A stretch of DNA of 36,471 nucleotides from Phycisphaerae bacterium (GTDB taxonomy: Bacteria > Planctomycetota > Phycisphaerae > Phycisphaerales > SM1A02), in contig PBMX01000029.1 in the NCBI GenBank assembly GCA_002722935.1, positions 1 through 36,471 of the forward strand, given 5' to 3'. The notes under the pieces were generated by a model, which was given only the letters and a program-made list of their open reading frames with translations, did not search any database and was not told the origin of the DNA. Positions 8,766 through 17,453 of the stretch are shown here, piece after piece (the stretch's first letter is position 1; every line of letters begins with the position of its first letter). The translations under genes were made by a program, and so were the position numbers.

Positions 8766-8769
8766 ATGA
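8692..8769 (+). CDS. Possible leader peptide overlapping the exoprotein start
   Basis: A short frame runs from an ATG at 8692, with a second in-frame ATG at 8731 preceded by GGGG, to a TGA at 8767-8769. The stop overlaps the proposed exoprotein ATG (8766-8768) in the ATGA arrangement typical of translational coupling. The peptide would have 25 residues (or 12 from 8731) and resembles nothing I know. It may be a coupling device or chance. Confidence 0.35.
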   Translation: MVLAAGFREWRGSMPAYRDMKTCRK

Positions 8770-11700
8770 TTGACCACATCATGAAGATGGTGTGCATGCC
8801 GCTCCGGCGATGGCGAGGCATGCTTGCCGCTTCCCTTGCAGGTTGGATGGGAACATTCGCATTCGCGATCCCTGAAGGCGGCACGTGGGAATACGGGAAT
8901 GGAACCATCACCTACACCAGTGGCGGAACGACTCTCACGATCGATGCTTCTTCCAACACCAGCATCCTGAACTGGCTTCGCTTCAACATCGCCAACGGCG
9001 AGAGCGTCTTCTTCAATCTTCCCAACTCCTCCTCACGCGTGCTCAACCGCATCAACGGCTCGAACGGCATTTCCTTCATCAACGGGGTGCTCGCTTCGAA
9101 CGGGCAGGTCTACCTGGTCAACCCGGCAGGCATCACCTTCGGAGGTGATTCGATCCTGAACGCGAATCGCATCTACGCCGCTGCGGGCGACATGAGTTCG
9201 GATGATTTTCTGAACGGCATCGACCGGTTCACGAATCTCCAGGGAGAAATCATCAACCAGGGCATGGTTTCCGCGAACGAGGTCCATTTCATCGGACATC
9301 GCGTCGTGAACGACACGACCGGTGTCGTCGAGGGTGGCCTGATCAGTTTCAGCACCGGCAATGAGGTCTGGATCCAGCGTGTTGGAGACGGCATCTCCAT
9401 CCGTATCGACGGCCAGGACCTTGGAGATCCGCAGGAAGGCACGGTCAATGCATCACTCGATGGTGCAGGCGGAATCGAGAACCATGGCTCGATCATCGCG
9501 GACCCCGGGGGCGCGATTCACCTTGCCGCAGGCGACCTTCATGGTCTTGCTCTTCTGAATACCGGGACCATCGAGGCCAGTGGCGGAACCATACAACTCA
9601 CCGCCAGGGGTGGAGCCGTTCACAATGACGTCACGGGTGTCATAGATGCATCCAGCGCCAGCGGCAACGGGGGCGACATCCTTGTACAGGGACCGGTCAT
9701 CGTCAACGAGGGCCTCATTGCAGCGAACACGGACGCTGTCGGAGGAGAGGCCGGGACGATCGACGTGCGGGCCCATACGAACGCCATCTTCACCGAGACA
9801 AGCGACGTGCAGGCACGTGGCAACATCGCCGGCAGTGGTGGCGAGATCAACATCGAAGCCACGAACGGCACCGTCTACCTCGCCGAGGGAGGAACCCTCG
9901 ATGTCAAGGGAGGACTTCTCGGAGGCGACGGGGGCAGCGTCTCGATCACCGGCGGACAGGTCTATCACAGGGCGACGACGAAGGTCGGCGCAATCAACGG
10001 TGCCGACGGTTCGCTTTCGGTGACCGTTGATGAAAGCATCGTCACGACGGACGCATCGGTCGGCGACCCCATCGGCGATCCTTCGGGCCTGGACCTGACA
10101 TCCGCCCTTGAGGTCACGAGCCAGGTCGGCACGAATGTGCTGCACATGTTCGACGGGGATGTCTCGATCGACTCCGGCGAGAACGTCTCCGTCATCGACG
10201 GATTCGACCTGAATGGACATGACCTCGACATCACCGCCGGGAACAACATCAATCTCTTTTCCGAAGTCTCGGGTCTGAACGACTTCACCCTCACGGCGGC
10301 GGACACGATCGAGTTCGGTGACAGTTTCACCGACATCGCTGGAAACGCCACCTTCACGGCGAGTGAGATCAGGGTCGAGGCGGATTCTCCCGTCTCCATC
10401 GAGACGGGAGGCTGGCAGACCTGGGATGGAAACGTCATCCTCGAGCAGACCGACCTGTCGGTAACCGCCGATTGGGCGGAATTCACCGGAACCATCGACT
10501 CGGATGGGCCTTTGCATGCTTCCGAGCTGAACGTCGATGTGGATGGTGAACTTCGCATCCTCGGTTCGATCGGATCAAACGGGGCCCTTGGATCGATCGA
10601 CCTGACAGGGGACCTGATCACCCTGGGCGGAACTGAAATCACCGCCTATGGCGACATAGCCCTCAACGGTGATGGACATGCCGACTTCGGAGAAGCCGCG
10701 ACCATCGTCGGTCTCGCCGACTCCCTCTCTATCACTTCGCTGATGGGCGACATCCTGCTTGGCCAGAACGAGGTCTTCACGCAACTGGGTGATCTTTCGA
10801 TGGATGCGGACGGGCTCGTCAGGATCGGAGACATCAATACCCTTGGAGACTTCAGCGTAACTGCTCCCGACATCGAGATCATGTCCCGCGAAGGCGGGAA
10901 TATCCTCCAGTCGGACGGCACCTACGTGTATGCACCCGGCGTGGCGATCATTTCCGGCGGTTCGATCTTCTTCTCAAGCACGCCGACGATCCTTGGTGGC
11001 CTCGGAGCGGACCCGGTGTTCGCCTCCGTCGAGGATTCAGTCTCGTTCAACTCGACGCTCAGCGGATTCGAGACCATGCAGCATGCACCACTGGACATCG
11101 GCGACTTCACCTTCGGTGACGTGGTGCTCAACCTGAACCCGGTACCGGCAAACGGGGGTGGCGATGATCCGGCCAATGGCGGCGATACGTCGCCTTCCGA
11201 CTTCGACGGCAACCTGCCGGGACCCGGTATCGATGCACTCCTCGCCTCCGCGGAACAGGTCGGAGCGACGGAGGGCGATCCACTTGAAATCGAGGATCCA
11301 GAGGAAGGACCCCTCGCGGATTCCGAGGGACTGATCGTGACGGCCGAGGACCTGTCGATCGATGTCGAGGTTCTCTCCGAGAACCCCGATGATCAACAGG
11401 GTTCGGTGACCAGGGCGGACATTCTCGCGAACTACCCCGTCAACAGCGTCAACCCGGCGACCGGGAACATCCGCGTGAAGCAACGGCGCCTGAATCGAAC
11501 CATGCTTCGCAGCAGCCTTGAGAAATACCAGGACCTCCTCGCCCTGCAGCCTGGTGATGTCGAGGCCAACATCCGGGACAACAACACGTCCCAGATCGCG
11601 AATTCCATCAATGCCTCCTGGGCGGAGTATTCCCGGGGGGGAGAAGGCGAACCCTCCACCGCGGGATTCGCCGAGTGGCTGGACGCGACGCCGGGCCAGG

Positions 11701-11879
11701 CCGAAACCCGCGAGTACGTCCGGGACCTGCGGGCCGTCTTTGGCGACCTCGGGAACAGCGGACTCAGCAGCGGCGAGTTCTCCTACGCACGATTCAGAAC
11801 GATCGAGCGGATCATGGACAGCGCAAGTGGGCAGGGTGGAATGACACCATCACAGCTCAGCGCCACGCTCGGCTCCTGA
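8766..11879 (+). CDS. Filamentous haemagglutinin-type exoprotein (TpsA)
   Basis: Large exoprotein, 1037 residues from the ATG at 8766, expected to be secreted by the transporter just upstream. A long basic n-region leads into a hydrophobic signal (about 19-34, ending AFA, then IPEGG). The N-terminal secretion domain (about 35-270) has the family pattern: LNRINGSNGISFINGV, then NPAGITFGG near residue 119, the NPNGI-like turn that nucleates the right-handed beta-helix. Residues about 270-780 are Gly/Asp/Asn/Thr-rich beta-helix repeats. The C-terminal 220 residues change character: acidic and Pro-rich, then helical and charged (RRLNRTMLRSS onward). No adhesion, toxin or protease motif is recognised there. 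The frame opens earlier with GTG at 8718, without a signal peptide gain. Confidence 0.87.
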   Translation: MIDHIMKMVCMPLRRWRGMLAASLAGWMGTFAFAIPEGGTWEYGNGTITYTSGGTTLTIDASSNTSILNWLRFNIANGESVFFNLPNSSSRVLNRINGSNGISFINGVLASNGQVYLVNPAGITFGGDSILNANRIYAAAGDMSSDDFLNGIDRFTNLQGEIINQGMVSANEVHFIGHRVVNDTTGVVEGGLISFSTGNEVWIQRVGDGISIRIDGQDLGDPQEGTVNASLDGAGGIENHGSIIADPGGAIHLAAGDLHGLALLNTGTIEASGGTIQLTARGGAVHNDVTGVIDASSASGNGGDILVQGPVIVNEGLIAANTDAVGGEAGTIDVRAHTNAIFTETSDVQARGNIAGSGGEINIEATNGTVYLAEGGTLDVKGGLLGGDGGSVSITGGQVYHRATTKVGAINGADGSLSVTVDESIVTTDASVGDPIGDPSGLDLTSALEVTSQVGTNVLHMFDGDVSIDSGENVSVIDGFDLNGHDLDITAGNNINLFSEVSGLNDFTLTAADTIEFGDSFTDIAGNATFTASEIRVEADSPVSIETGGWQTWDGNVILEQTDLSVTADWAEFTGTIDSDGPLHASELNVDVDGELRILGSIGSNGALGSIDLTGDLITLGGTEITAYGDIALNGDGHADFGEAATIVGLADSLSITSLMGDILLGQNEVFTQLGDLSMDADGLVRIGDINTLGDFSVTAPDIEIMSREGGNILQSDGTYVYAPGVAIISGGSIFFSSTPTILGGLGADPVFASVEDSVSFNSTLSGFETMQHAPLDIGDFTFGDVVLNLNPVPANGGGDDPANGGDTSPSDFDGNLPGPGIDALLASAEQVGATEGDPLEIEDPEEGPLADSEGLIVTAEDLSIDVEVLSENPDDQQGSVTRADILANYPVNSVNPATGNIRVKQRRLNRTMLRSSLEKYQDLLALQPGDVEANIRDNNTSQIANSINASWAEYSRGGEGEPSTAGFAEWLDATPGQAETREYVRDLRAVFGDLGNSGLSSGEFSYARFRTIERIMDSASGQGGMTPSQLSATLGS

Positions 11880-11886
11880 TTTCGAT

Positions 11887-12684
11887 TCATTCCGACAGAA
11901 GATCGCCCGCGGGAACAGGTTCGCCCGAATCACCTGTCGGTTCTCCGAAGATCGCAGTGCCGACTCGAACGACGTTCGCTCCGCACTCGAGTGCCTGCTC
12001 GTAATCACCACTCATTCCCATCGACAGGATGTTGAACTGGTCCCCGGCGGCTCCTGACTTCTTGATTTCCTCGAAGATCTCACGCGTGCGATCGAAGATG
12101 GCTTTCAAGGTCCCCGGGTCATCGAGTTTCGGAGCCATGCACATCAGTCCTCGGACCCTGATGTCCGGCAGGTCCGCGATCTGGTCGATGAGATGCGATG
12201 TCGCAGGCGGAGCGATCCCGAATTTCCCTTTTTCCCCGGCCGTGTTGACCTGGATCAACACCTGGGTCTTCGTCCCCTCCCTGCGGCCCGGGCACGCCTG
12301 GATTTCCTCGGCCAGCCGAAGCGAATCGACCGAGTGGATCAGGGTCGTGGCCGGAAGAATCTTTCGAACCTTGTTTCGCTGAAGATGACCGATGAAGTGC
12401 CATCGAACGGATTCGGGCATCGTGCCACCACGGCCGCCCAGTTCCTGGTGGCGATCGAGGAAGTCGGCGACCTGGGCTTCGAACTGGATGAAGTGCTGCA
12501 TCCGGCTTTCGCCGAAGTCCATGTGACCATGCTCGATCAACTCGCGGACCTGCGAGATGGATGCATTCTTCGTGACCGCGACAAGAATGACCCTTCCGGG
12601 ATCCGTTCCACCTCTCGCCGCAGCTTCGGCCACCCGTTCACGGACCTCTTCGAATCGACGGATTGTGGCACTGTTGGTGGGCAT
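11887..12684 (-). CDS. YggS/PLPBP family pyridoxal-phosphate homeostasis protein
   Basis: Cytoplasmic PLP-binding alanine-racemase-fold protein without known catalysis; the family keeps PLP and some amino acid pools in balance. 265 residues from the ATG at 12684. The PLP lysine is Lys39 in VAVTKN; the family segments WHFIGHLQRNK, QVNTAGEKGKFG and LSMGMSGDYEQA are all present, the last two lining the phosphate site. A TTG at 12708 would add 8 residues. No Shine-Dalgarno precedes the ATG; instead TATCCT ends 9 bases before it, so the mRNA may be leaderless. In many bacteria yggS lies near division or proline genes; here it is downstream of rex on the same strand, with a 59-base gap, so the two may be co-transcribed. 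Confidence 0.93.
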   Translation of the reverse strand: MPTNSATIRRFEEVRERVAEAAARGGTDPGRVILVAVTKNASISQVRELIEHGHMDFGESRMQHFIQFEAQVADFLDRHQELGGRGGTMPESVRWHFIGHLQRNKVRKILPATTLIHSVDSLRLAEEIQACPGRREGTKTQVLIQVNTAGEKGKFGIAPPATSHLIDQIADLPDIRVRGLMCMAPKLDDPGTLKAIFDRTREIFEEIKKSGAAGDQFNILSMGMSGDYEQALECGANVVRVGTAIFGEPTGDSGEPVPAGDLLSE

Positions 12685-12743
12685 TGATGGTCGAGGATAC
12701 GCGAGCAATTCCCGTCGAGCAAGACCCGGGGCCTCCGGGGGGA

Positions 12744-13379
12744 TCAGGCCTCCGAGGCCGCGATCTGGTAGGTCAACTGCTCGAGCGACCGTGATACATC
12801 GACACTTGTCACCTCGACGCCCTCGGTGAGATCGAGGCGGACGGGCGTGAAGTTCAGGATTCCTCGGATCCCGGCATCCACGAGCTGCGTCGCTACTTCC
12901 TGCGCGGCATGTTCGGGGACGGAAAGGATGGCGATGTGAACCTCGTGCTCAACGATGTATTCATGCAGGGCCTCCATGGGATGAACCGTGCATCCCCCCG
13001 CTTTCATGCCCACCTGGCCCGGCGATGCATCAAAGGCCGCGATGATCCGGAATCCCTTTTCCCCGAATCTCGGGTAACTCATGATCGCCCGACCGATGTT
13101 GCCGGCCCCGACAACGATGGCATTCCATTCCCTGTCCACCCGCAGGATCCGTCGGATCTGTCGTGTCAGGCCCTCGACCTGGTATCCGATTCCCGGCTGG
13201 CCGAACTGGCCGAAGCAACTGAGGTCCTTTCGCACCTGGGCGTCACTGATCCCGACGAGGGAACCGAGTTGCCGGGAACTGACGGTCGGCTTCCCCTCGG
13301 ACTCGTGCTTCTCGAGGGCACGCAGGTAGAGGCTCAGTCGCTTGATCGTCGGACGAGGTATGTTCGCAGGTTCCGGCAC
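12744..13379 (-). CDS. rex: Redox-sensing transcriptional repressor Rex
   Basis: Repressor that senses the NADH/NAD+ ratio and controls fermentation and respiration genes. From the GTG at 13379 it has 211 residues, the usual length. The N-terminal winged helix (about 5-75) carries IPRPTIKRLSLYLRAL and VGISDAQVRKDLSCFGQFG; the C-terminal Rossmann domain begins with GAGNIGRAI (91-99), followed by the swapped C-terminal helix. The frame stays open upstream to 13604 but would overlap metF and exceed family length. The GTG has no Shine-Dalgarno; TACACT ends 8 bases before it. A 12-bp inverted repeat at 13397-13408, in the 82-base divergent gap with metF, could be its own operator. Confidence 0.93.
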   Translation of the reverse strand: MPEPANIPRPTIKRLSLYLRALEKHESEGKPTVSSRQLGSLVGISDAQVRKDLSCFGQFGQPGIGYQVEGLTRQIRRILRVDREWNAIVVGAGNIGRAIMSYPRFGEKGFRIIAAFDASPGQVGMKAGGCTVHPMEALHEYIVEHEVHIAILSVPEHAAQEVATQLVDAGIRGILNFTPVRLDLTEGVEVTSVDVSRSLEQLTYQIAASEA

Positions 13380-13396
13380 GCAATCGCAGTGTATCA

Positions 13397-13408
13397 GCCT
13401 GTGCAGGC
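13397..13408. promoter_or_regulatory. Inverted repeat between rex and metF
   Basis: GCCTG-TG-CAGGC, perfect 5-bp arms, 17 bases before the rex start codon and 53 before metF. It does not match the TTGTGAA...TTCACAA Rex site known from other phyla, so assignment to Rex is only a guess from position. Confidence 0.35.
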
Positions 13409-13461
13409 GTTCGGCCTCCCGGGCATGGTTGCTCTGGTTCCACTGTGTAGGATGTTCAAAG

Positions 13462-14373
13462 ATGCATTTCGAAGACATCAGGCAACGAGACGCTCGAACC
13501 ATCAGTTTCGAGTTCTTTCCCCCGGCTTCCGAGAAGGCGCTTGAGCGGCTTCGCTCGAAGCTTGATGATTTCATCTCCCTGGCCCCCTCGTTCGTCTCGA
13601 TCACCTACGGCGCCGGTGGATCAACGAGGGAACGGACTCACGACCTGGTCATTGAACTCGGGCAGACTGGCCAGGTCGATCCGATACCGCATCTGACCTG
13701 CGTACGACAGACCCGATCCGAGGTCCAGACGATTCTTGAACGGTACGCATCCGCTGGCATCAGCAACCTGCTGGCCCTCCGGGGGGATCGACCTGTCGAT
13801 GATCCCGGTGAACCCGGAGAGGAGGAGTATGCCTACGCCATAGACCTGGTCAGGCATATCCGATCGTTCAATGAATCCGGGATCCATCCCGACCCGCGTG
13901 GATTCGGAATCGGGGTCGCCGGATTTCCTGAAGGACATCCCGAGACACCAAATCGACTCAAGCAGCTGGCATTCCTCAAGGAGAAGGTGGATGCAGGTGC
14001 ACACTGGGTCACGACCCAGTTGTTCTTCGACAATGCCTCCTTCTACGACTGGCGGGAACGATGCGACCTCGTTGGAATCCATGTTCCACTCGTCGCCGGC
14101 ATCATGCCCATCACCAGCATGAAATCGCTCCACCGGATGGCGGACCTCGCAGCCGGAACCAACTTTCCGGCGCGCCTCCAGCGGGAGATCTACAGGCACC
14201 AGGATGACCCCGGGGCCGTTCAAAAGGTCGGGGTCGAATGGGCCGTTGAGCAGTGCAGGGATCTGCTTGAACACGAAACCGATGGAATCCACTTCTACAC
14301 GTTGAACAACTCCGATGTGACCATGGAGATCTTCAGATCCCTCGGCATCGAGGATGCCAACGCCCTGCGTTGA
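13462..14373 (+). CDS. metF: 5,10-methylenetetrahydrofolate reductase
   Basis: FAD enzyme that reduces 5,10-methylene-THF to 5-methyl-THF, the methyl donor for methionine synthesis. 303 residues, normal for the bacterial enzyme. Visible family features: SFEFFPP (15-21) with the catalytic Glu; SITYGAGGSTRERT; HLTCVRQTRSEV; NLLALRGDRP; FDNASFYDW; and the C-terminal GIHFYTLN. AGGA (13449-13452) lies 9 bases before the ATG at 13462; the longer open frame from 13342 would overlap rex. It heads a plus-strand run of six genes to 18329. It diverges from rex, whose possible operator lies between them. Confidence 0.96.
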   Translation: MHFEDIRQRDARTISFEFFPPASEKALERLRSKLDDFISLAPSFVSITYGAGGSTRERTHDLVIELGQTGQVDPIPHLTCVRQTRSEVQTILERYASAGISNLLALRGDRPVDDPGEPGEEEYAYAIDLVRHIRSFNESGIHPDPRGFGIGVAGFPEGHPETPNRLKQLAFLKEKVDAGAHWVTTQLFFDNASFYDWRERCDLVGIHVPLVAGIMPITSMKSLHRMADLAAGTNFPARLQREIYRHQDDPGAVQKVGVEWAVEQCRDLLEHETDGIHFYTLNNSDVTMEIFRSLGIEDANALR

Positions 14374-14419
14374 AACGCAATTTGCCTTCCAGGGTCGTTG
14401 CATCTACCCTCACGCATCC

Positions 14420-14635
14420 ATGTCCCGCTTGCGCACCATTGCTGGAATGCTGACCGTCCCCGGCTTCTGCTGCGCAATCGCCGCGGGAGCCCCGGCAGGT
14501 CCCCTGCCACCGCCCCAGCCGAGTGTGAACCAGGATTCACCGGCCGTATGGGTGGGCATGCTGCTCATGTTCATCATCGTTGCCGTCATCGTGAGCATCA
14601 GCATGATGCCCTCGAAGCGCGGCCACCAGGACTGA
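14420..14635 (+). CDS. Small membrane protein
   Basis: A 71-residue protein: a hydrophobic N-terminus (about 5-25, likely a signal or anchor), a Pro-rich spacer (PLPPPQPSVNQ), one strong membrane helix (about 43-60) and a short charged tail ending SKRGHQD. I do not recognise a named family, but the tail looks conserved in planctomycete small proteins as far as I remember. The ATG at 14420 lacks a Shine-Dalgarno. TTGCCT at 14388, 17 bases before TACCCT (14405-14410, ending 9 bases before the start), would make a promoter for a leaderless mRNA. It lies 46 bases after metF. Confidence 0.6.
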   Translation: MSRLRTIAGMLTVPGFCCAIAAGAPAGPLPPPQPSVNQDSPAVWVGMLLMFIIVAVIVSISMMPSKRGHQD

Positions 14636-14724
14636 GGGGCATCGGTCGTATCGTCGAGAATCCGTTCGCCGCTGCGGCCGAGCGGGTGAAATCGAGATCA
14701 GTCCACGTGGGGTACGATGGAGCC

Positions 14725-15642
14725 ATGGCCGTCGAACGCAGAGTTGATACCGTCATGGTGGACCAGAGAGCCGGGGCGTTTTCCCGGAGATCCATCAAGA
14801 CCGATTCAAAGGCCGCAGGCCTTCGACTGGCGATCTCGATGCTTGACTTGACGACCCTCGAGGGAAAGGACTCTCCGGAGAAGGTTCGTTCGCTGTGCAG
14901 GAAGGCGATGAGGCCCTACGCGGGGGATCTTGCTCCGCCCGTCCCCCGGGTTGCCGCTGTCTGCGTCTATCCGTCGCATGTACGGACCGCGGCCCGGATG
15001 CTTGCGGGATCGGGTGTACACGTAGCGTCGGTCGCGACGGGGTTTCCAAGCGGCCAGTATCCACTTGATGTCCGGCTCAGGGATGTCAGTGCGGCCATCG
15101 AGGCCGGGGCCGACGAGATAGACATGGTCATCAACCGCGGCGCATTTCTTGCTGGCCGAACGACCGAGGTGGCCGAGGAGATACGACAGGTGTGGCAGGC
15201 CTGCGAAGGGGCGCACCTGAAGATCATTCTTGAAACCGGCGAACTCGAGACCTACCAGAACATCCGGAAGGCCAGTGATCTGGCGATCGAGGCCGTCGCA
15301 TCGACGGGCGTCCTGCGTGACGGTGAGGTGTTCATCAAGACCTCCACGGGCAAGATCTCGCCGGCAGCCACGATGCCGGTCACCCTGGTCATGCTCGAGG
15401 CCATTCGGGATCACTTCCTCTCGACCGGTGTTCGAATCGGGATGAAGCCGGCAGGTGGAATCAAGACCGCGAAGCAGGCGCTCCATTACCTTGTCATGGT
15501 CAAGGAGACCCTCGGGGAGGAGTGGCTGACCCCCGATCTCTTCCGGTTTGGAGCCTCGAGCCTGACGAATGATCTTCTGAGGCAGTTGCTGAAGATTCTG
15601 ACCGGACACTACATGGCCATGCATGATTTCTCAGAGGCATGA
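14725..15642 (+). CDS. deoC: Deoxyribose-phosphate aldolase
   Basis: Class I aldolase cleaving 2-deoxyribose-5-phosphate to acetaldehyde and glyceraldehyde-3-phosphate, in nucleoside catabolism. 305 residues, longer than the usual 220-260 by an N-terminal extension of about 30. The catalytic set is complete: Asp133 in EIDMVIN, the Schiff-base Lys205 in FIKTSTGK and Lys241 in GMKPAGG. The ATG at 14725 has no spaced Shine-Dalgarno; TACGAT (14713-14718) ends 6 bases before it. A later in-frame ATG at 14755 is possible. Two aldehyde dehydrogenase genes follow, fitting oxidation of the acetaldehyde product (inference). The stop at 15642 lies 8 bases before the next start. Confidence 0.95.
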   Translation: MAVERRVDTVMVDQRAGAFSRRSIKTDSKAAGLRLAISMLDLTTLEGKDSPEKVRSLCRKAMRPYAGDLAPPVPRVAAVCVYPSHVRTAARMLAGSGVHVASVATGFPSGQYPLDVRLRDVSAAIEAGADEIDMVINRGAFLAGRTTEVAEEIRQVWQACEGAHLKIILETGELETYQNIRKASDLAIEAVASTGVLRDGEVFIKTSTGKISPAATMPVTLVMLEAIRDHFLSTGVRIGMKPAGGIKTAKQALHYLVMVKETLGEEWLTPDLFRFGASSLTNDLLRQLLKILTGHYMAMHDFSEA

Positions 15643-15649
15643 TTCAACG

Positions 15650-17113
15650 ATGACAAGCGTCGACTCACAATCCAGTGGACCCGCGGGCTGGGACTACAGT
15701 CCCGCTCCCGAGCGTACTCGTGTCCCGATCAAGGATGAATACGGTCTTTTCATCGACGGCGCCTTTCGAGCTCCGAAATCACGGCGGCGATTCGAGACGA
15801 TCAATCCCGCGACCGAGGAGGTCCTTTCCCGGGTTTCCGAGGCGGGGCCAGCGGATGTCGACGCCGCCGTCGAAGCGGCCAAGGCCGCCGGCCCGGGCTG
15901 GGCGCGACTGAAGCCCGCTGAACGGGCGAAGTTCCTGTTTCGACTTGCCCGGAGAATCCAGGAACGGTCCCGCGAACTGGCGGTGCTCGAAACGATGGAT
16001 GGGGGAAAGCCCATCAAGGAGTCACGTGACGTCGCCCTGCCACTCGTTGCGCAGCACTTCTTCTACCACGCGGGTTGGGCGGACAAGCTCTCCTACGCCT
16101 TCCCGGGGCGAACACCGAAGCCCGTGGGAGTCTGCGGACAGATCATTCCCTGGAACTTCCCTCTTCTCATGGCTGCATGGAAGCTCGCTCCGGCATTGGC
16201 CTGCGGCAATACATGCGTGCTGAAGCCCGCTGAAACCACGTCGCTTACGGCCCTGCATCTCGCCGAGATTCTCCAGGAAATCGAGCTCCCTCCGGGTGTC
16301 GTCAACATCGTCACGGGTGCCGGAGAGACCGGGGCCGCCATCGTGGATCACCCGGACGTGAAGAAGGTCGCATTCACCGGCTCGACCGAGGTAGGCAAAC
16401 ACCTCGCCCGCTCGGTTGCCGGAACCGGGAAGAAACTGACGCTGGAACTGGGTGGCAAGAGCCCGAACATCGTCTTCGCCGATGCGGCGATCGACCAGGC
16501 CGTCGAGGGAATCGTCTCGTCCATCTGGTTCAACCAGGGCCACGTCTGCTGTGCCGGTTCGCGTCTCTTCGTCCAGGAATCGATCGCCGACGAGGTGATC
16601 GACAAGCTTGCCCATCGCATGCGTTCACTTCGAGTCGGTGATCCACTGGACAAGAACACCGATGTGGGCGCCATCAACTCGAGTACGCAGTTGAAGACGA
16701 TCGAACGGTACATCGACGCCGGTGGAGACGAAGGGGCGATCCTCCACGAGGTCAATGATCAACCGCTTCCCGAGAAGGGCTTCTGGTGCCGCCCATGCTT
16801 CTTTACCGGCGTCCAGCCGTCCCATGTCATTGCGCGCGAGGAGATCTTCGGGCCGGTCCTGTCCGTCATGACCTTCCGCACGCCTGAAGAGGCCCTCTCG
16901 CGAGCGAACAACACGCCATATGGACTGGCTGCGGGAGTCTGGACGAACACGGGCTCCAAGATCTTCGAGATCGCCAGGAAGCTCGATGCCGGCGTCGTCT
17001 GGTGCAACACCTACAACAAGTTCGATGCGAGCTCTCCCTTCGGTGGATTCAAGGAATCCGGATTCGGTCGTGAAGGTGGACTGCAGGGCTTGAGAGCCTA
17101 CGTGAGACTCTGA
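15650..17113 (+). CDS. NAD(P)-dependent aldehyde dehydrogenase
   Basis: Full-length ALDH of 487 residues that oxidises an aldehyde to the acid. The sequence has the classical motifs: IIPWNFPLLMAAWK near 165-178, FTGSTEVGK (242-250), catalytic Glu266 in LELGGK, and the nucleophile Cys300 in NQGHVCCAGSR. The C-terminal PFGGFKESGFGRE motif is intact. By context it probably uses acetaldehyde or a related product of the deoC reaction. The ATG at 15650 follows the deoC stop by 7 bases; an ATG at 15623 would overlap deoC. Downstream a small membrane protein gene starts 2 bases after its stop, and then a second, incomplete ALDH, so these are likely one operon and perhaps a heteromeric enzyme. Confidence 0.94.
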   Translation: MTSVDSQSSGPAGWDYSPAPERTRVPIKDEYGLFIDGAFRAPKSRRRFETINPATEEVLSRVSEAGPADVDAAVEAAKAAGPGWARLKPAERAKFLFRLARRIQERSRELAVLETMDGGKPIKESRDVALPLVAQHFFYHAGWADKLSYAFPGRTPKPVGVCGQIIPWNFPLLMAAWKLAPALACGNTCVLKPAETTSLTALHLAEILQEIELPPGVVNIVTGAGETGAAIVDHPDVKKVAFTGSTEVGKHLARSVAGTGKKLTLELGGKSPNIVFADAAIDQAVEGIVSSIWFNQGHVCCAGSRLFVQESIADEVIDKLAHRMRSLRVGDPLDKNTDVGAINSSTQLKTIERYIDAGGDEGAILHEVNDQPLPEKGFWCRPCFFTGVQPSHVIAREEIFGPVLSVMTFRTPEEALSRANNTPYGLAAGVWTNTGSKIFEIARKLDAGVVWCNTYNKFDASSPFGGFKESGFGREGGLQGLRAYVRL

Positions 17114-17115
17114 TC

Positions 17116-17430
17116 ATGACCGAACCTGTACGACACGAACGAACCCTGCTGACACGTATCCTCGGGCATGCCGCGATGCGATGCATCGAGGCCTTCGTTC
17201 TCGCCTGGATCGTCTGGTTCGCCGGGGATCTAACTCTTACGGCCGGAGAGCATGATCACAGCATGTGGGCGTACATGGTCCAGAACGGCATCCTGGAGTT
17301 CTGGGAGCACCTCTTCCTCGTCAGGGATTCCGCGGTCCGTGGAGGCGCCTGGTGGCTTCTCCTGGGCTGCCTGTGCATCACGTGCTTCATGCGGTATCGA
17401 GTGAAACTCAGGAGCCTTCTCGAGGGCTGA
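17116..17430 (+). CDS. Small membrane protein between two aldehyde dehydrogenase genes
   Basis: A 104-residue protein with two predicted membrane helices (about 22-44 and 78-95) joined by a 33-residue loop containing a His-rich bit (EHDHS) and ending in a basic tail. No family recognised. It starts 2 bases after the first ALDH stop and ends 23 bases before the second ALDH start, so it is almost surely co-translated with them. It might anchor the enzymes to the membrane, but nothing in the sequence shows that. Confidence 0.65.
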   Translation: MTEPVRHERTLLTRILGHAAMRCIEAFVLAWIVWFAGDLTLTAGEHDHSMWAYMVQNGILEFWEHLFLVRDSAVRGGAWWLLLGCLCITCFMRYRVKLRSLLEG

Positions 17431-17453
17431 TCAACCGGAGACCGGATTCACAC

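Noticed and set aside
9453-10517. 354-residue minus-strand frame inside the exoprotein gene
   Set aside because: A shadow frame of a repetitive, GC-biased gene; no ribosome site or recognisable motif.
12909-13544. 211-residue plus-strand frame over rex
   Set aside because: Antisense to a well-supported rex gene, no motif.
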